From JANQSS01 sp965249735 (GTDB lineage Bacteria > Bacteroidota > Bacteroidia > Chitinophagales > Saprospiraceae): a stretch of DNA of 64,000 nt. This document shows positions 27,910-37,578 of this stretch, in pieces. The notes under the pieces were generated by a model. That model had not been told where the DNA came from. It saw only the letters and a list, made by a program, of their open reading frames with translations, and ran no database searches. The stretch is from assembly GCA_965249735.1 (NCBI GenBank), contig CBDFMS010000020.1:62001-126000 (forward strand), in the 5' to 3' direction. Positions within the stretch are counted from its first letter, which is position 1. Each line of letters opens with the position of its first letter. The position numbers and the translations under genes are program-made.

Positions 27910-28248
27910 TTATCCGGCCAATTCTTCCACTAATCTTGAAATTTGGGCCAATCGGTCCTTATCCAAAGAGTAGTAAATAAATTTTCCTTCACGTTCTGTT
28001 GTGACCACACCGGCTCTTCTGAGAATTGCCAGATGTTGTGAAGCTACAGATTGTTCTAGCCGCAATTTGATATAGATATCTGTTACAGTCAGCGAATCGC
28101 TTTCTTCGAGCAAGTCAATGATGCGTTGGCGAAGTTTGTGGTTCACCGCTCGTAGAACAAGGACTGCTTTTCGCAGATTTGCATAGTCCAGGTGGATGTC
28201 TTTTCCTCCCTTTCTAAAGGTCACGTTTTCGTTATTTTCATTTCTCAT
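27910..28248 (-). CDS. Second ArsR-type winged-helix regulator
   Basis: This 112-residue protein has the same layout as its neighbour: AVNHKLRQRIIDLLEE (~35-50), recognition region SVASQHLAILRRAGVV (~66-81) and wing TEREGKFIYYSLD (~82-94). It shares motifs with the ArsR protein at 27411 (QS-SQHL-LR-AG-V and the GKFI-Y wing) and is probably an ancient duplicate. No cysteine metal site is visible. It lies 172 bases upstream of the other regulator on the same strand, with an AT-rich gap between, so each may have its own promoter. Target genes cannot be named. Confidence 0.87.
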   Translation of the reverse strand: MRNENNENVTFRKGGKDIHLDYANLRKAVLVLRAVNHKLRQRIIDLLEESDSLTVTDIYIKLRLEQSVASQHLAILRRAGVVTTEREGKFIYYSLDKDRLAQISRLVEELAG

Positions 28249-28463
28249 CTTGACTTGTATAATTTTAGATCATGGAATTTATCTGTGAATCATGCCAAAA
28301 CCGTACCAAAGTGACCAGATGATGAAATAAAATACATAATATGCCTGTGATTATCAATCGTATATAAAATTTAATAATACATAAACGCCTAAATACCTGA
28401 AATAGTTTGCTCAGGATTCACGACCTGCTTCAAAATACTTGGGCGTAAATCTTTTGACGTAGG

Positions 28464-29171
28464 CTAGATGAAACCTTTAGAAGCCTTAGGCTTGGTGATG
28501 TTTGGTGGTTTGAGATAGGTTGGCGTTGAATACGCCAGATCGGCAAATTGCCCGGAGAGGTAGTCATTCCACGCTGCTTCGATTAAAAAGGAAGCGTTAC
28601 ACTGTATCTCATGGATATACAAATGATCTAAATGATTGATTTCGGGGCGTATTTGAGGAAGCTTAAATGCACCGTTGCCTCCAAAGGCAATATGCTTCCC
28701 GGAGCTGATCAAATAATCGACATTCTCCTCATTCAAAATCCAGGCATGAACAGGCTGAACGACTTGTAATTGACCATCATAGCGAGCACTGTAGACTTCC
28801 ATCCTTCGAGCGTCGACCATAGGTATAAAAAGATCTATATTATCGTCGTGTTGCGCACGCATAGCCCAGGCCAGACTATATAATGTGTCAACTTTGATCA
28901 TCGGAATATTCAAACTCAGACAAAGTCCTTTAGTTGTCGCATACCCGACCCGAAGCCCTGTATATGAACCCGGTCCGGTGCTGACAGCTATAGCGGCCAA
29001 GTCTTTATACGAGATCTGCTCGTCATGAAGAAGTTCATCAATTAAAACGGAAAGCAATGAAATATGCTGTCGTGCCTCTGGCGCATTTATCTCTTTTATT
29101 AGCGCACCTGATCTACCAAGTGATACGGAGCAGACATCAGTGACGGTTTCTATATGAAGGATGAACGACAT
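28464..29171 (-). CDS. tsaB: tRNA threonylcarbamoyladenosine biosynthesis protein TsaB
   Basis: TsaB is the pseudo-enzyme partner of TsaD in making t6A37 in tRNAs that read ANN codons. From the ATG at 29171 the protein is about 235 residues and opens with MSFILHIETVTDVCSVSLG, the ASKHA-fold beta strand and DT-like loop. The conserved VSTGPGSYTGLRVGYATTKGL (~79-99 in the longer frame) is the family signature. An in-frame ATG at 29204 would add 11 residues that do not fit the fold and overlaps the divergent promoter. The C-terminal half is diverged, as usual for TsaB. It is divergent from the gene at 29264. Confidence 0.93.
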   Translation of the reverse strand: MSFILHIETVTDVCSVSLGRSGALIKEINAPEARQHISLLSVLIDELLHDEQISYKDLAAIAVSTGPGSYTGLRVGYATTKGLCLSLNIPMIKVDTLYSLAWAMRAQHDDNIDLFIPMVDARRMEVYSARYDGQLQVVQPVHAWILNEENVDYLISSGKHIAFGGNGAFKLPQIRPEINHLDHLYIHEIQCNASFLIEAAWNDYLSGQFADLAYSTPTYLKPPNITKPKASKGFI

Positions 29172-29263
29172 GGAAGTGCGAAAGATAGGACTTGTCCAAA
29201 ACATTGAACCTTCTATTTTGAGACGTGTACTATTCCAAAATAACCACCTTTATTAATTACACG

Positions 29264-30430
29264 ATGATGAAAATAACGACAATAACACTTGGCCTGGTCT
29301 TTTTCTTCTTCTCTCCGGGAATGATAGCCCAACAGGCAAATGAAATTCTTGGAATTGCCAAAGAAACCAAAACGGCCGATTATTACAACCAACAAACAAC
29401 GCTGTGGAAACAAAAAACAGATAAAAACCCAAAAGATGGTTATGCCTGGTATCAATACTATAAAGCCAAACGAGCCTATTTACAAAAGCATGACCCCCAG
29501 CAATGGGCAAGTGACCAAACCAAAGTATTTGAGCAACTGAGGCCTATAATAACATCAGCTAAACGGCATATAGCGCAATCCGCCGACTATTATCTTATGG
29601 AAGCGGCAAACACAAGGGAGAAAGTTTCAGTAGAATATTATCAAAAAGCATTTGAAATCGATCCGGACCGCGTCGACTCATATGAGGGCCTGTTTGTTCA
29701 CTACGTATCTACTTTTAATGATGAGAAAGCCGGTGAGATCGCAAGAAAAATGTTAGCACATAACTATTATGCCAATGCAAATTTGAAATGGAACTACAAT
29801 GCATTAGTGACAGCCGATGAACAGGGCGTGTTCATCACCCACGGCGATATGGATGCAATTCCCCGGTGGGTATTACAATTCGGAAAAGGAATACGGAAAG
29901 ATGTACTGGTCATTAGCAAGTGGACGCTTGCAAACGATGTAGACTATAAAAAGCGGATTTTGAAAAAACTGGGATTGAAAGACATGAACAAAAGCCAAAA
30001 GGATTACGCCGATGTGAGTCAATATGTGGACGACCTCTCAACCCACATTTTGGTCAACAGCCCGCGAACGGTTTATATGGGGTGTGGGACCAATATCGAC
30101 TTTTTCAAAAAAGCAGGCGTCATGGATGATATCTATTTAGTTGGAACGGCATTTGTTTACTCTAAAGAATCAATAGATAACATGGCAATAACGGAATATA
30201 ATTTTGAGAATAAATACGACCTCGAATATTTGTTGAATAATTTTCAGACTCACCCTGAAGATGAAATGGTAAAAAAATATATGAATGTCACATATATTCC
30301 AGGACTAATGAAACTCAAGAAACATTATGAAAAGACGAATAAAATGGAAAGAGCTAAAAAGTACTCGGAATTAATAATGAATATTGCGGAAGAGAGCGAG
30401 CGAAAAGACGAAATTTTGTCCTGGTTTTAA
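29264..30430 (+). CDS. Exported hypothetical protein, TPR-like
   Basis: Starting at the ATG at 29264 the protein has about 388 residues and a clear signal peptide (KITTITLGLVFFFFSPGMIAQ). The first half has helical repeats rich in aromatic pairs (GYAWYQYYKAKRAYLQ, YYLMEAANTREKVSVEYYQKAFEIDPDRV) resembling tetratricopeptide units. The second half (~190-330) contains THGDMDAIPRWVLQF and DVLVISKWTLAND, a pattern seen in uncharacterised Bacteroidota proteins near ECF sigma factors. It ends 12 bases before the sigma-factor gene and is probably in the same operon. Function unknown; a periplasmic scaffold role is possible. Confidence 0.7.
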   Translation: MMKITTITLGLVFFFFSPGMIAQQANEILGIAKETKTADYYNQQTTLWKQKTDKNPKDGYAWYQYYKAKRAYLQKHDPQQWASDQTKVFEQLRPIITSAKRHIAQSADYYLMEAANTREKVSVEYYQKAFEIDPDRVDSYEGLFVHYVSTFNDEKAGEIARKMLAHNYYANANLKWNYNALVTADEQGVFITHGDMDAIPRWVLQFGKGIRKDVLVISKWTLANDVDYKKRILKKLGLKDMNKSQKDYADVSQYVDDLSTHILVNSPRTVYMGCGTNIDFFKKAGVMDDIYLVGTAFVYSKESIDNMAITEYNFENKYDLEYLLNNFQTHPEDEMVKKYMNVTYIPGLMKLKKHYEKTNKMERAKKYSELIMNIAEESERKDEILSWF

Positions 30431-30442
30431 TCGACAAATCCT

Positions 30443-30991
30443 ATGGGTACAGACCATACAAGCGTATCAGACGAAGGCCTTATGACGGCCTTTATAGAGC
30501 AAGGTGATAAGCAAGCTTACGGGCGCTTATATGCAAAGTATTTTGGTCCTTTGAGTAAATATATTGGCTGGTTGACATCTGACCAGGAAAGAGGAAAGGA
30601 TATTGCACAAAACACGTTCTATCGGGTCTATCAAAACCCGGCAGCATTTGACGCTACCAGAAAATTTAGCTTGTGGCTCTACGCCATCGCAAAAAATATG
30701 TGGAAAAACGACTTGAGAAGCCGAGTAACGCGATCTAAACACCACAATTTATCAAAACAAACAGTTTATTCAGAAAGTATTGAAATAACTGAAGACAAAT
30801 CCAAGCTTGATAAAATCCACAAGGCTCTTGCTAGTTTGTCCCCCCAACATAAAGAGGTTTTTATTCTAAAATACTCCAGCAACTTGACTATCAATGAAAT
30901 CAGTGAGGTATGTGAATGCAGCACAGGGACTGTAAAATCGCGACTGTTCTATGCAATAAAAAAAATTAGAGAAAATATTAAAACAGCTTAA
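30443..30991 (+). CDS. ECF-type RNA polymerase sigma factor
   Basis: This 182-residue sigma-70 family protein of the extracytoplasmic-function type has region 2 at ~20-90 (AFIEQGDKQAYGRLYAKYFGPLSKYI, then DIAQNTFYRVYQNP and FSLWLYAIAKNMWKND) and region 4 at ~125-180 (LASLSPQHKEVFILKYSSNLTINEIS, then helix-turn-helix CSTGTVKSRLFYAIKKI). It directs RNA polymerase to a specific promoter set, usually under control of an anti-sigma factor. The next gene, 11 bases away, encodes a small one-helix protein that fits that role. Confidence 0.94.
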   Translation: MGTDHTSVSDEGLMTAFIEQGDKQAYGRLYAKYFGPLSKYIGWLTSDQERGKDIAQNTFYRVYQNPAAFDATRKFSLWLYAIAKNMWKNDLRSRVTRSKHHNLSKQTVYSESIEITEDKSKLDKIHKALASLSPQHKEVFILKYSSNLTINEISEVCECSTGTVKSRLFYAIKKIRENIKTA

Positions 30992-31002
30992 ATAAATAGG
31001 GT

Positions 31003-31416
31003 ATGAAAAATATAGATGAATTACCAGAAGAACTATTTGATTTATTCACAATAGGTGATTTCAGAAACTTAAATGAAGATCAAAAACAAGTCGTCCTACA
31101 ACATATCAACGTGGGCGAATTCGATGCTTATGCAGCTATTGTCTGTGATTTTCAAGTCTTAGACAGCAAACGCAATACAGATCTACCAAAACCGACTCAT
31201 ACACCAAAAGGGAAATCGCGATTCACACGAGTGCTTAATTACAGGATGCCCTTATACCAGGTGGCGGCTTCTTTGGCAATATGCATTCTGGCAACTACTG
31301 TGATGTATAAAGGATCCAACAAAATAAATGGAACACCAACTGACTCCACCATTGAAACAGTTGGCGTTTCCCTGGCGAATGACGACTACCCGGCAGAATT
31401 AATTTTTGATTTGTGA
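31003..31416 (+). CDS. Probable anti-sigma factor (one transmembrane helix)
   Basis: This 137-residue protein has an N-terminal cytoplasmic part (~1-80), one hydrophobic helix (YQVAASLAICILATTVMY, ~85-102) and a short C-terminal periplasmic tail. No zinc-binding HxxxCxxC anti-sigma motif is seen. Its place 11 bases after an ECF sigma gene, its size and its topology are those of membrane anti-sigma factors in Bacteroidota, so the role is inferred from context. The start is the only ATG that keeps the operon spacing. Confidence 0.65.
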   Translation: MKNIDELPEELFDLFTIGDFRNLNEDQKQVVLQHINVGEFDAYAAIVCDFQVLDSKRNTDLPKPTHTPKGKSRFTRVLNYRMPLYQVAASLAICILATTVMYKGSNKINGTPTDSTIETVGVSLANDDYPAELIFDL

Positions 31417-31662
31417 GAGAGGAAGAGATTACAAACCGCTACGAATGTCCTGAATGTAGCTCAATGCATCGCGCGTTAATGTTTCGATTTTTTGTTTATT
31501 TGACACACCAATGGTTTGGTTGACTAATTAATTGATCAATCAAAATTGACCTATAAATTAAATGCGCAAAAAAGGATAAAATGTCGAAATTTCAATCACC
31601 AGCGCATTCAACTTTGACAGCTATCTTTACGCCATTTCTGGTCGTTCTAATAGAGTTTGCTT

Positions 31663-34600
31663 ATGATTTACCTGCGTCTTTGGTTGAGTTGTTGTGTCTT
31701 TCTGCTTGTCTTTTTGGCTGCAGAGGCCACCGGACAGCAAAGCCAGACAATACCTGATTGGATTCATGAAATGTACAAAGACGATGCCGACATCGGACTT
31801 GTTCTGGACATGTTTGACTCCTACTACAAAACACATGAGTTTCAGAAGAACGAGCACACGCAATATCTGAAGCGATGGATTCATGCAGTCTCCAGAGATC
31901 AAAAGGGCGTCTACAACCCACGATTGACGGCCAAAGAAAGAGAGGAAATCAACGAAAGCCACATTCGCTATATGACCGCTGCAAGAAGTCATAGTCGGCA
32001 ATCTACGGCGGGCTGGGTAGGGATCGGACCCTTTGATTGGGACCATGAAGCAGCAAGCAAAAGTTATGCACCCGGGGCCGCACACATATATACTGTTGAG
32101 CAGGCGCCTTCAAATGATGACATCTTATATGCCGGAACAGCAACAGCCGGACTATGGAAGTCTACAGACCATGGCATGAGCTGGTCTTGTTTAACCATGG
32201 ACATAATGGAAAACAGTGTATATGCAATTGATATTCACCCAACAGACCCGGACATTGTACTCACAGACTTGCTTGACAATGTCTATAAAACGACAGACGG
32301 GGGCCAAACTTGGCTTCCAACAGGGGATGCCGGCTTCCAGGGTTTGTCAATGGCCGTTTTAGACATATTATTTCATAGAAATGACGGAGATCTTGCTTTT
32401 GCAGCAACGGACGAGGGCTTGTTTCGAACAGACGATCAAGGGTCGACCTGGAGTGAGGTGATATCAAATAAAGTGCAGGAAATTCAAATCCACCCAACCA
32501 ATGACTCCATCTTCTATGCAGTCGAACAAGTGGGTGATGTCACAAAATTTTATCGGTCCGAAGACATGGGACTGACTTTTCTGCAACAAACGAACGGATG
32601 GCCGACACCCGCAGACCCGGACCACAACAGAAGAGCTGAAATTGCCGTCAGTCCTGATGCTCCGGATAAAGTGGTGGCCTTGCTGACCGGATCAGTCAAT
32701 GGAGGAAGTGGATTATATGGAATCTACATCTCCAATGATCAGGGAACAACCTGGACCTTTTCATGTTGTGGACCACACCCGGGAGGTCTACCCGACCTCG
32801 ACACAGTACCACCAAACATCAACATGATGGCTTGGTCAGATATTGGAAGCGACAATGGCGGCCAATATTATTACGACCTGGCGTTGGCCGTCTCACCGAC
32901 CAATGCGGACACCATCTTTGTAGGAGGGGTGAATATGTGGGTCTCCGGAGATGGCGGCACCACCTTTACCTGTCCATCTAAATGGTCCCATTCGAGCAAA
33001 GTCAACTATGTCCATGCTGATATTCATGACATCAATTACTTTGACAATGGAGAGCTGTGGATCGCTTGTGACGGGGGCATATTCTATTCTGAAGACAATG
33101 GGGCGCACATAGATCGCCGAATGACAGGTATTCAAGGCAGCGACCTATGGGGATATGGCGTAAGTTTTTGGGGTGGCGGAGTGATGCTGGGTGGTGCTTA
33201 TCACAACGGGACACTTATAAAGAACGACAGCGCATACATCAATGGCTGGCACTGTATTGACGGAGGAGACGGCACGGGCGGGTTTGCAAATGTGGGCAGA
33301 GAAAAACGGGTGTACTCCAACTACAATGTAAAAGACCTTCCAAATGATAGATTAACACCCATTCCTACTCGAAACTATGCCGCTAAACCATATACGCATT
33401 ACGTCATAGGTCGATCTTCAAACATTGCCTTCCATCCGGACAATTACAGCATTCAGTATTTTGGAAAAGACACTATGCTTTATATGACTACCGACGATCA
33501 TTATTCCGCCACCGTCGTTCATCATTTTAATGAAGCCGTTGCGGATGTTGAAGTTTCCATGGTCAATCCCGACTATATTTATGTGGCTACATTTCCCAGC
33601 CATTGGAGTGAGAAGAAGATTTACCGGACCAGTGATGGGGGAGCCACCTGGACTGACATCACGCCGCCGACCTCAGTCTTTTCCGCTAATCGTTGGTTGC
33701 CCTATGACCTCAGTCTCGGTGATGAAGACCCCAACGTCGTCTATATGGCGCGTGTAGCCAACTCCGTAGCAAGTTACGATGGTCAAAAAGTGTATAAATC
33801 AAATGACGGAGGTCTGACCTGGATCAACCTGACAACAGCAGTATTGGACGGAGAGCAATTGACAAACATCGTATATCAACGGGGTACGGACGAAGGGCTT
33901 TGGATTGGAACGCGACGCACTGTTTATTATAAGAGCAACAACCTGTCGGATTGGTCACTTTGTAATACAGACTTGCCTTTGTCAACCTTTTCGACGAAAT
34001 TAATTATTAATTACAGGACACAAAAAATTCGAAATGGGACGAATAGAAGTGCCCATGAATTGCCACTAATCGAACCCTCCGTACCAAAAGCACAACTATC
34101 CGTTGACCGTCACTATGGCGGCTGTTCACGCGATACATTTTACTTTTCAGATTATACGGGAGTTTCAGAAAATGGCGTGAGTTGGGATTGGTCATTTCCC
34201 GGAGCAACATTTGTCAATTCGACGACAATTAGAAATCCAAAAGTACTTTACGCAACATCTGGAAACTATGATGTAAGTCTAATTGTCGCTGATGTAAATG
34301 GGTCAGATACAATGACAAAAAATAATTTTATTTCGGTCGAAAATCTATGCGCTACGGATACCTTTCCCGGAAATAGTTTGCGATGCAATATTGCAGGAGA
34401 TTATGCTATTTCCAGCAATAATATCCAAACAACGCAATTAACGGTAACAGCATGGGTAAAACCGGACGCAATTCAGCCTAATTATACCGGGATTTTTATG
34501 GGTTCAGGTACAACGGCCGGTTTTAACTTTAAAGATGGCAACAATACACTTGGCTACCATTGGCCGGCCGGTGAATGGTGGTGGAGCAGTAATCATCAGG

Positions 34601-36054
34601 TACCGGTTGATGAATGGTCATATGTTGCAATGGTTGCAAGCCCGGAGGGCATGACCCTATATCTCAATGGAGTTGGGCACACACACCCCATCGCGCTGGA
34701 CACAGCCATGATTGACGCAGCATACCTTGGCAGTTATCTTGGGTGGAATTCCCGAAACTATACCGGAGAATTGGATGAAGTTACGGTTTGGAATCGCGCA
34801 TTGTCCGAATTAGAAATTAGGGAATTAATGTATATCACGCGAGATGATCAAATTAATGGAGTCGCACCTGACCCCAATTTGATTGCTTATTATCAATTTA
34901 ATGAAGACACAGGAAGTATAGCCTATGATCGGGCAAATCTATACCATGCAACATTGCTGAATGGTGCCGACCGAAATATATCTACGGCACCGATTGCCGG
35001 CGGATCAGCTTCAACACAAACAATTGCATCGACAGGCTCCTACGTATTTCCAAATGAACATGTAACATTGGCATTTAATGAACCGACAGGATTACCAAAT
35101 GGACCGGTTGTTGTCAGTAAATTAAATTGGCCGCCACATCAGCTACCGGTATTTAATTCGAATACAAATAAATATTGGGTCGTTCATTCTTTTGGAACGA
35201 CAAATGAATTAATTATAGACAGTTTATTTATTTATGATGAAAATTTAGGGAGCAATATTTGTGACGATAATTTTATTTTCAATCGGGAATTTAATGCGGA
35301 AGGAATTACATGGGGTGAGCCGATTAGACCTGCTGAGGATTGTGCGGGCGATTGGATTTATTTTCCATTAGACACCTATGCGTTTGCATCACAATACACA
35401 ATAGGCGATTATGCCGGCAACTTTTATGTCGATAAAATATCACCGGGAGGAAATGGCGTATCCTGGGAAACGGCCTTTCAAAAATTACATCCGGCTGTAC
35501 ATCTGGCCGGTCAACTCGATACGATATTTATGGCGGAGGGGACATATTATCCAAGGACTTATGCAAGGGATTGCATTGGCTGCTCAAACCAACGAAAACA
35601 TACATTTCACCCCCGGTCGGGTGTAACCATATTAGGTGGATTTCCATCGTCAGGGGGCAACCTGAATGGCCGGGACTGGCAACTGTATCCTACGGTACTA
35701 TCCGGATTTGTAAGCGAGGATCCGGCCTTAAAACCCTATCATATACTATATGTCGATAGCAACGCAGTTGATATTACAGTTGACGGTCTCTTTATTAAAG
35801 ATGGACTGGCCAACGGGGTAACGAGCAAGGACAAAAATGGAAGCGCATTATTTTGTCAAGGAGGCATATCATTATTGAATATAGAAATCAGTGATCATGT
35901 CGCGGATAGCAGCATCGTACAATTACTTGGTCCATCGACGGATGTATGGATGAAAAACTGCTTGATGGAAAACAACAGTAGTGGTTCATTGTGGTTGAAT
36001 GTGGACGAGGGAGCAAAACTATTGATGGATGAAGAGACTGAAATAAAGGATTGA
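31663..36054 (+). CDS. Large exported Asp-box/PKD/LamG/beta-helix protein, no type IX tail visible
   Basis: This surface or secreted protein has about 1463 residues from the ATG at 31663 (a TTG two codons earlier also opens the frame). A signal peptide spans ~1-27. Residues ~120-790 are a sortilin/BNR-type beta-propeller region with at least eight Asp-box motifs of the SxDxGxTW kind (YKTTDGGQTW, YISNDQGTTW, YRTSDGGATW, YKSNDGGLTW and others). A PKD domain follows (~830-895), then a LamG/concanavalin-like domain (~905-1095), a linker, and a right-handed beta-helix segment (~1255-1440) that stops abruptly. Bacteroidota proteins of this kind normally end in a Por-type sorting domain; none is present in the last 100 residues. 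The gene abuts the glycan locus and may be truncated there. Base composition becomes more AT-rich at about 34,000, near the PKD start. Confidence 0.87.
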   Translation: MIYLRLWLSCCVFLLVFLAAEATGQQSQTIPDWIHEMYKDDADIGLVLDMFDSYYKTHEFQKNEHTQYLKRWIHAVSRDQKGVYNPRLTAKEREEINESHIRYMTAARSHSRQSTAGWVGIGPFDWDHEAASKSYAPGAAHIYTVEQAPSNDDILYAGTATAGLWKSTDHGMSWSCLTMDIMENSVYAIDIHPTDPDIVLTDLLDNVYKTTDGGQTWLPTGDAGFQGLSMAVLDILFHRNDGDLAFAATDEGLFRTDDQGSTWSEVISNKVQEIQIHPTNDSIFYAVEQVGDVTKFYRSEDMGLTFLQQTNGWPTPADPDHNRRAEIAVSPDAPDKVVALLTGSVNGGSGLYGIYISNDQGTTWTFSCCGPHPGGLPDLDTVPPNINMMAWSDIGSDNGGQYYYDLALAVSPTNADTIFVGGVNMWVSGDGGTTFTCPSKWSHSSKVNYVHADIHDINYFDNGELWIACDGGIFYSEDNGAHIDRRMTGIQGSDLWGYGVSFWGGGVMLGGAYHNGTLIKNDSAYINGWHCIDGGDGTGGFANVGREKRVYSNYNVKDLPNDRLTPIPTRNYAAKPYTHYVIGRSSNIAFHPDNYSIQYFGKDTMLYMTTDDHYSATVVHHFNEAVADVEVSMVNPDYIYVATFPSHWSEKKIYRTSDGGATWTDITPPTSVFSANRWLPYDLSLGDEDPNVVYMARVANSVASYDGQKVYKSNDGGLTWINLTTAVLDGEQLTNIVYQRGTDEGLWIGTRRTVYYKSNNLSDWSLCNTDLPLSTFSTKLIINYRTQKIRNGTNRSAHELPLIEPSVPKAQLSVDRHYGGCSRDTFYFSDYTGVSENGVSWDWSFPGATFVNSTTIRNPKVLYATSGNYDVSLIVADVNGSDTMTKNNFISVENLCATDTFPGNSLRCNIAGDYAISSNNIQTTQLTVTAWVKPDAIQPNYTGIFMGSGTTAGFNFKDGNNTLGYHWPAGEWWWSSNHQVPVDEWSYVAMVASPEGMTLYLNGVGHTHPIALDTAMIDAAYLGSYLGWNSRNYTGELDEVTVWNRALSELEIRELMYITRDDQINGVAPDPNLIAYYQFNEDTGSIAYDRANLYHATLLNGADRNISTAPIAGGSASTQTIASTGSYVFPNEHVTLAFNEPTGLPNGPVVVSKLNWPPHQLPVFNSNTNKYWVVHSFGTTNELIIDSLFIYDENLGSNICDDNFIFNREFNAEGITWGEPIRPAEDCAGDWIYFPLDTYAFASQYTIGDYAGNFYVDKISPGGNGVSWETAFQKLHPAVHLAGQLDTIFMAEGTYYPRTYARDCIGCSNQRKHTFHPRSGVTILGGFPSSGGNLNGRDWQLYPTVLSGFVSEDPALKPYHILYVDSNAVDITVDGLFIKDGLANGVTSKDKNGSALFCQGGISLLNIEISDHVADSSIVQLLGPSTDVWMKNCLMENNSSGSLWLNVDEGAKLLMDEETEIKD

Positions 36055-36107
36055 CAAAGACAGCCTACACAATCGATCAGGATTTATTGTCAAAGCACAT
36101 TAAATAA

Positions 36108-37232
36108 ATGAATAAAGTCCTCATTCCATTCAACAATCCACCATATCAGGTTGATGATAATTTGAAGTCAGAAATTATTAAAGATTTCTTTCATGAGGAA
36201 AACCTTGACAGCGCATGTACATTGTTGTCTGAAATTGTTGAGGCTCCGGTAGTTCTAACAAAATCCTGTACGCACAGCCTTGAAGTCATTGCAAAACTAT
36301 GCGAGTTAAATCCTGGAGACGAAGTCATCGTTCCTGCTTTTGCGCATTCCAGTTTGCCCAACGCATTTATAAAAGTTGGTGCAAAGATTGTTTTTGCAGA
36401 TTCCTCTTCGCAAGGACCAAATGTGGATCCTGTGCATATTGAAAGTCTTATCAGACCAAAAACACGAGTCGTCGCCATTGTTCATTATGCCGGCTTTGCC
36501 TGTGATTTGAAGGCCATCCGGGCATTGGTAAAAAAACACGACCTCCTCTTAGTCGAAGACGCTGCCCATGCGATAGCTTGTCGATGGAACGGAAAACATC
36601 TTGGCACCATAGGTGATTTTGGCGCCATCTCATTTCATGAAACAAAAAATATTGGCTGTGAAGAAGGAGGAGCCTTACTCATAAATTGTGATGTCAACCA
36701 GGAGTTATTACATAGTTTATTAGATAAGGGCACCAATCGCAGAGCTTTTTTCAAGGGGGTAGTTAACCGCTATCAATGGGTAAGTGATGGTTCGGCCTAT
36801 CGAATGTCTAATGTACTGGCGGGGGTCTTGCGTCCCCAACTCGAAAAGCTGGAAGTGATCACAAATAACCGTATGGACACATGGAAACAATATTATACAG
36901 CACTCCGTCCAATCGAAAAAGCTGGATTAATCAACTTGCCGGCGGACAATAAAGCGCACAATGCGCATATTTTCTATTTTGTAATGGCCTCCGAAGATGA
37001 TCGCCAACGACTAATTGATCATCTATTATCTAAAGGAATTATAGCGGCGTTCCACTATCAATCCTTGTCGGAGAGTCCAATGGCCAGAAATATTGGTGCC
37101 TTTGAGGTTTTGAAACACGCACATGAATATCAGGAGCGATTACTTCGACTACCCTTATTTTATGGAATGCAGTGCGATGACGTGCAACGAGTCACAGACG
37201 AAGTCTGTTCATATTATGGCTTAGAATCATGA
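36108..37232 (+). CDS. DegT/DnrJ/EryC1 sugar aminotransferase (WecE-like)
   Basis: This 374-residue PLP enzyme of the sugar-nucleotide aminotransferase family has the PLP lysine at Lys180 in SFHETKNIGCEEGG, Asp151 in VEDAAHA to hold the pyridine nitrogen, and TKSCTHSLEV near residue 51 for phosphate binding. The HETKN form of the lysine motif is typical of WecE/RffA-like enzymes that make dTDP-4-amino-4,6-dideoxygalactose from the 4-keto sugar. It opens the glycan locus. The nucleotide 4,6-dehydratase that would supply its substrate is not in the window. The acyl-carrier and GNAT genes downstream suggest that the new amino group is acylated. Confidence 0.92.
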   Translation: MNKVLIPFNNPPYQVDDNLKSEIIKDFFHEENLDSACTLLSEIVEAPVVLTKSCTHSLEVIAKLCELNPGDEVIVPAFAHSSLPNAFIKVGAKIVFADSSSQGPNVDPVHIESLIRPKTRVVAIVHYAGFACDLKAIRALVKKHDLLLVEDAAHAIACRWNGKHLGTIGDFGAISFHETKNIGCEEGGALLINCDVNQELLHSLLDKGTNRRAFFKGVVNRYQWVSDGSAYRMSNVLAGVLRPQLEKLEVITNNRMDTWKQYYTALRPIEKAGLINLPADNKAHNAHIFYFVMASEDDRQRLIDHLLSKGIIAAFHYQSLSESPMARNIGAFEVLKHAHEYQERLLRLPLFYGMQCDDVQRVTDEVCSYYGLES

Positions 37233-37329
37233 CATTTGTTGCAATCAGAATGGCAATAGTATTTATCAATGGTAAATTTGGAGAAGTATCTTCCTGAACA
37301 GGAGTCTTCATATTGATGAAATAAAGACC

Positions 37330-37578
37330 ATGAAACAAAGAATAACAGAAGAAAACTTTTTGAATATTTTTAGAGAGCAATTCAATGAAGATAAGCGAGG
37401 GAGTATTCTGATGAATACAAAATTCAAAAAGCTGGAAGATTGGTCTTCGTTGCAATCGCTGATTGTTATCACTGCCCTGGATGAAGCATTTGGCTATGTT
37501 CTGTCCGTTGAAGATTTAGTTAATTCCGAACGTGTTGAAGATCTATTTTTAATTATGAACAAGATCAAGAGCCAATAA
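37330..37578 (+). CDS. Acyl-carrier-like protein with altered attachment motif
   Basis: This 82-residue acidic helical protein has the size and helix pattern of an acyl carrier protein. The phosphopantetheine attachment loop reads LEDWSSLQSL with Ser40 in the modified position; the usual aspartate before it (DSL) is replaced by serine. The rest (ITALDEAFGYVLSVEDLVNSERVEDLFLIM) matches the helix II-IV profile, including the helix III acidic patch. It is translationally coupled to the KAS III-like gene (TAATG overlap at 37578). It presumably carries the acyl chain used in the neighbouring steps. Whether a PPTase still modifies the WSSL site needs testing. Confidence 0.8.
   Translation: MKQRITEENFLNIFREQFNEDKRGSILMNTKFKKLEDWSSLQSLIVITALDEAFGYVLSVEDLVNSERVEDLFLIMNKIKSQ

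Noticed and set aside
31530..31545. ATTGATCAAT palindrome before the Asp-box gene as an operator
   Set aside because: Short AT-rich palindromes are common in this genome; no second copy or positional argument.
31627..32085. 152-codon minus-strand frame opposite the signal-peptide region of the Asp-box gene
   Set aside because: It is antisense to a well-supported gene and its protein has no recognisable fold.
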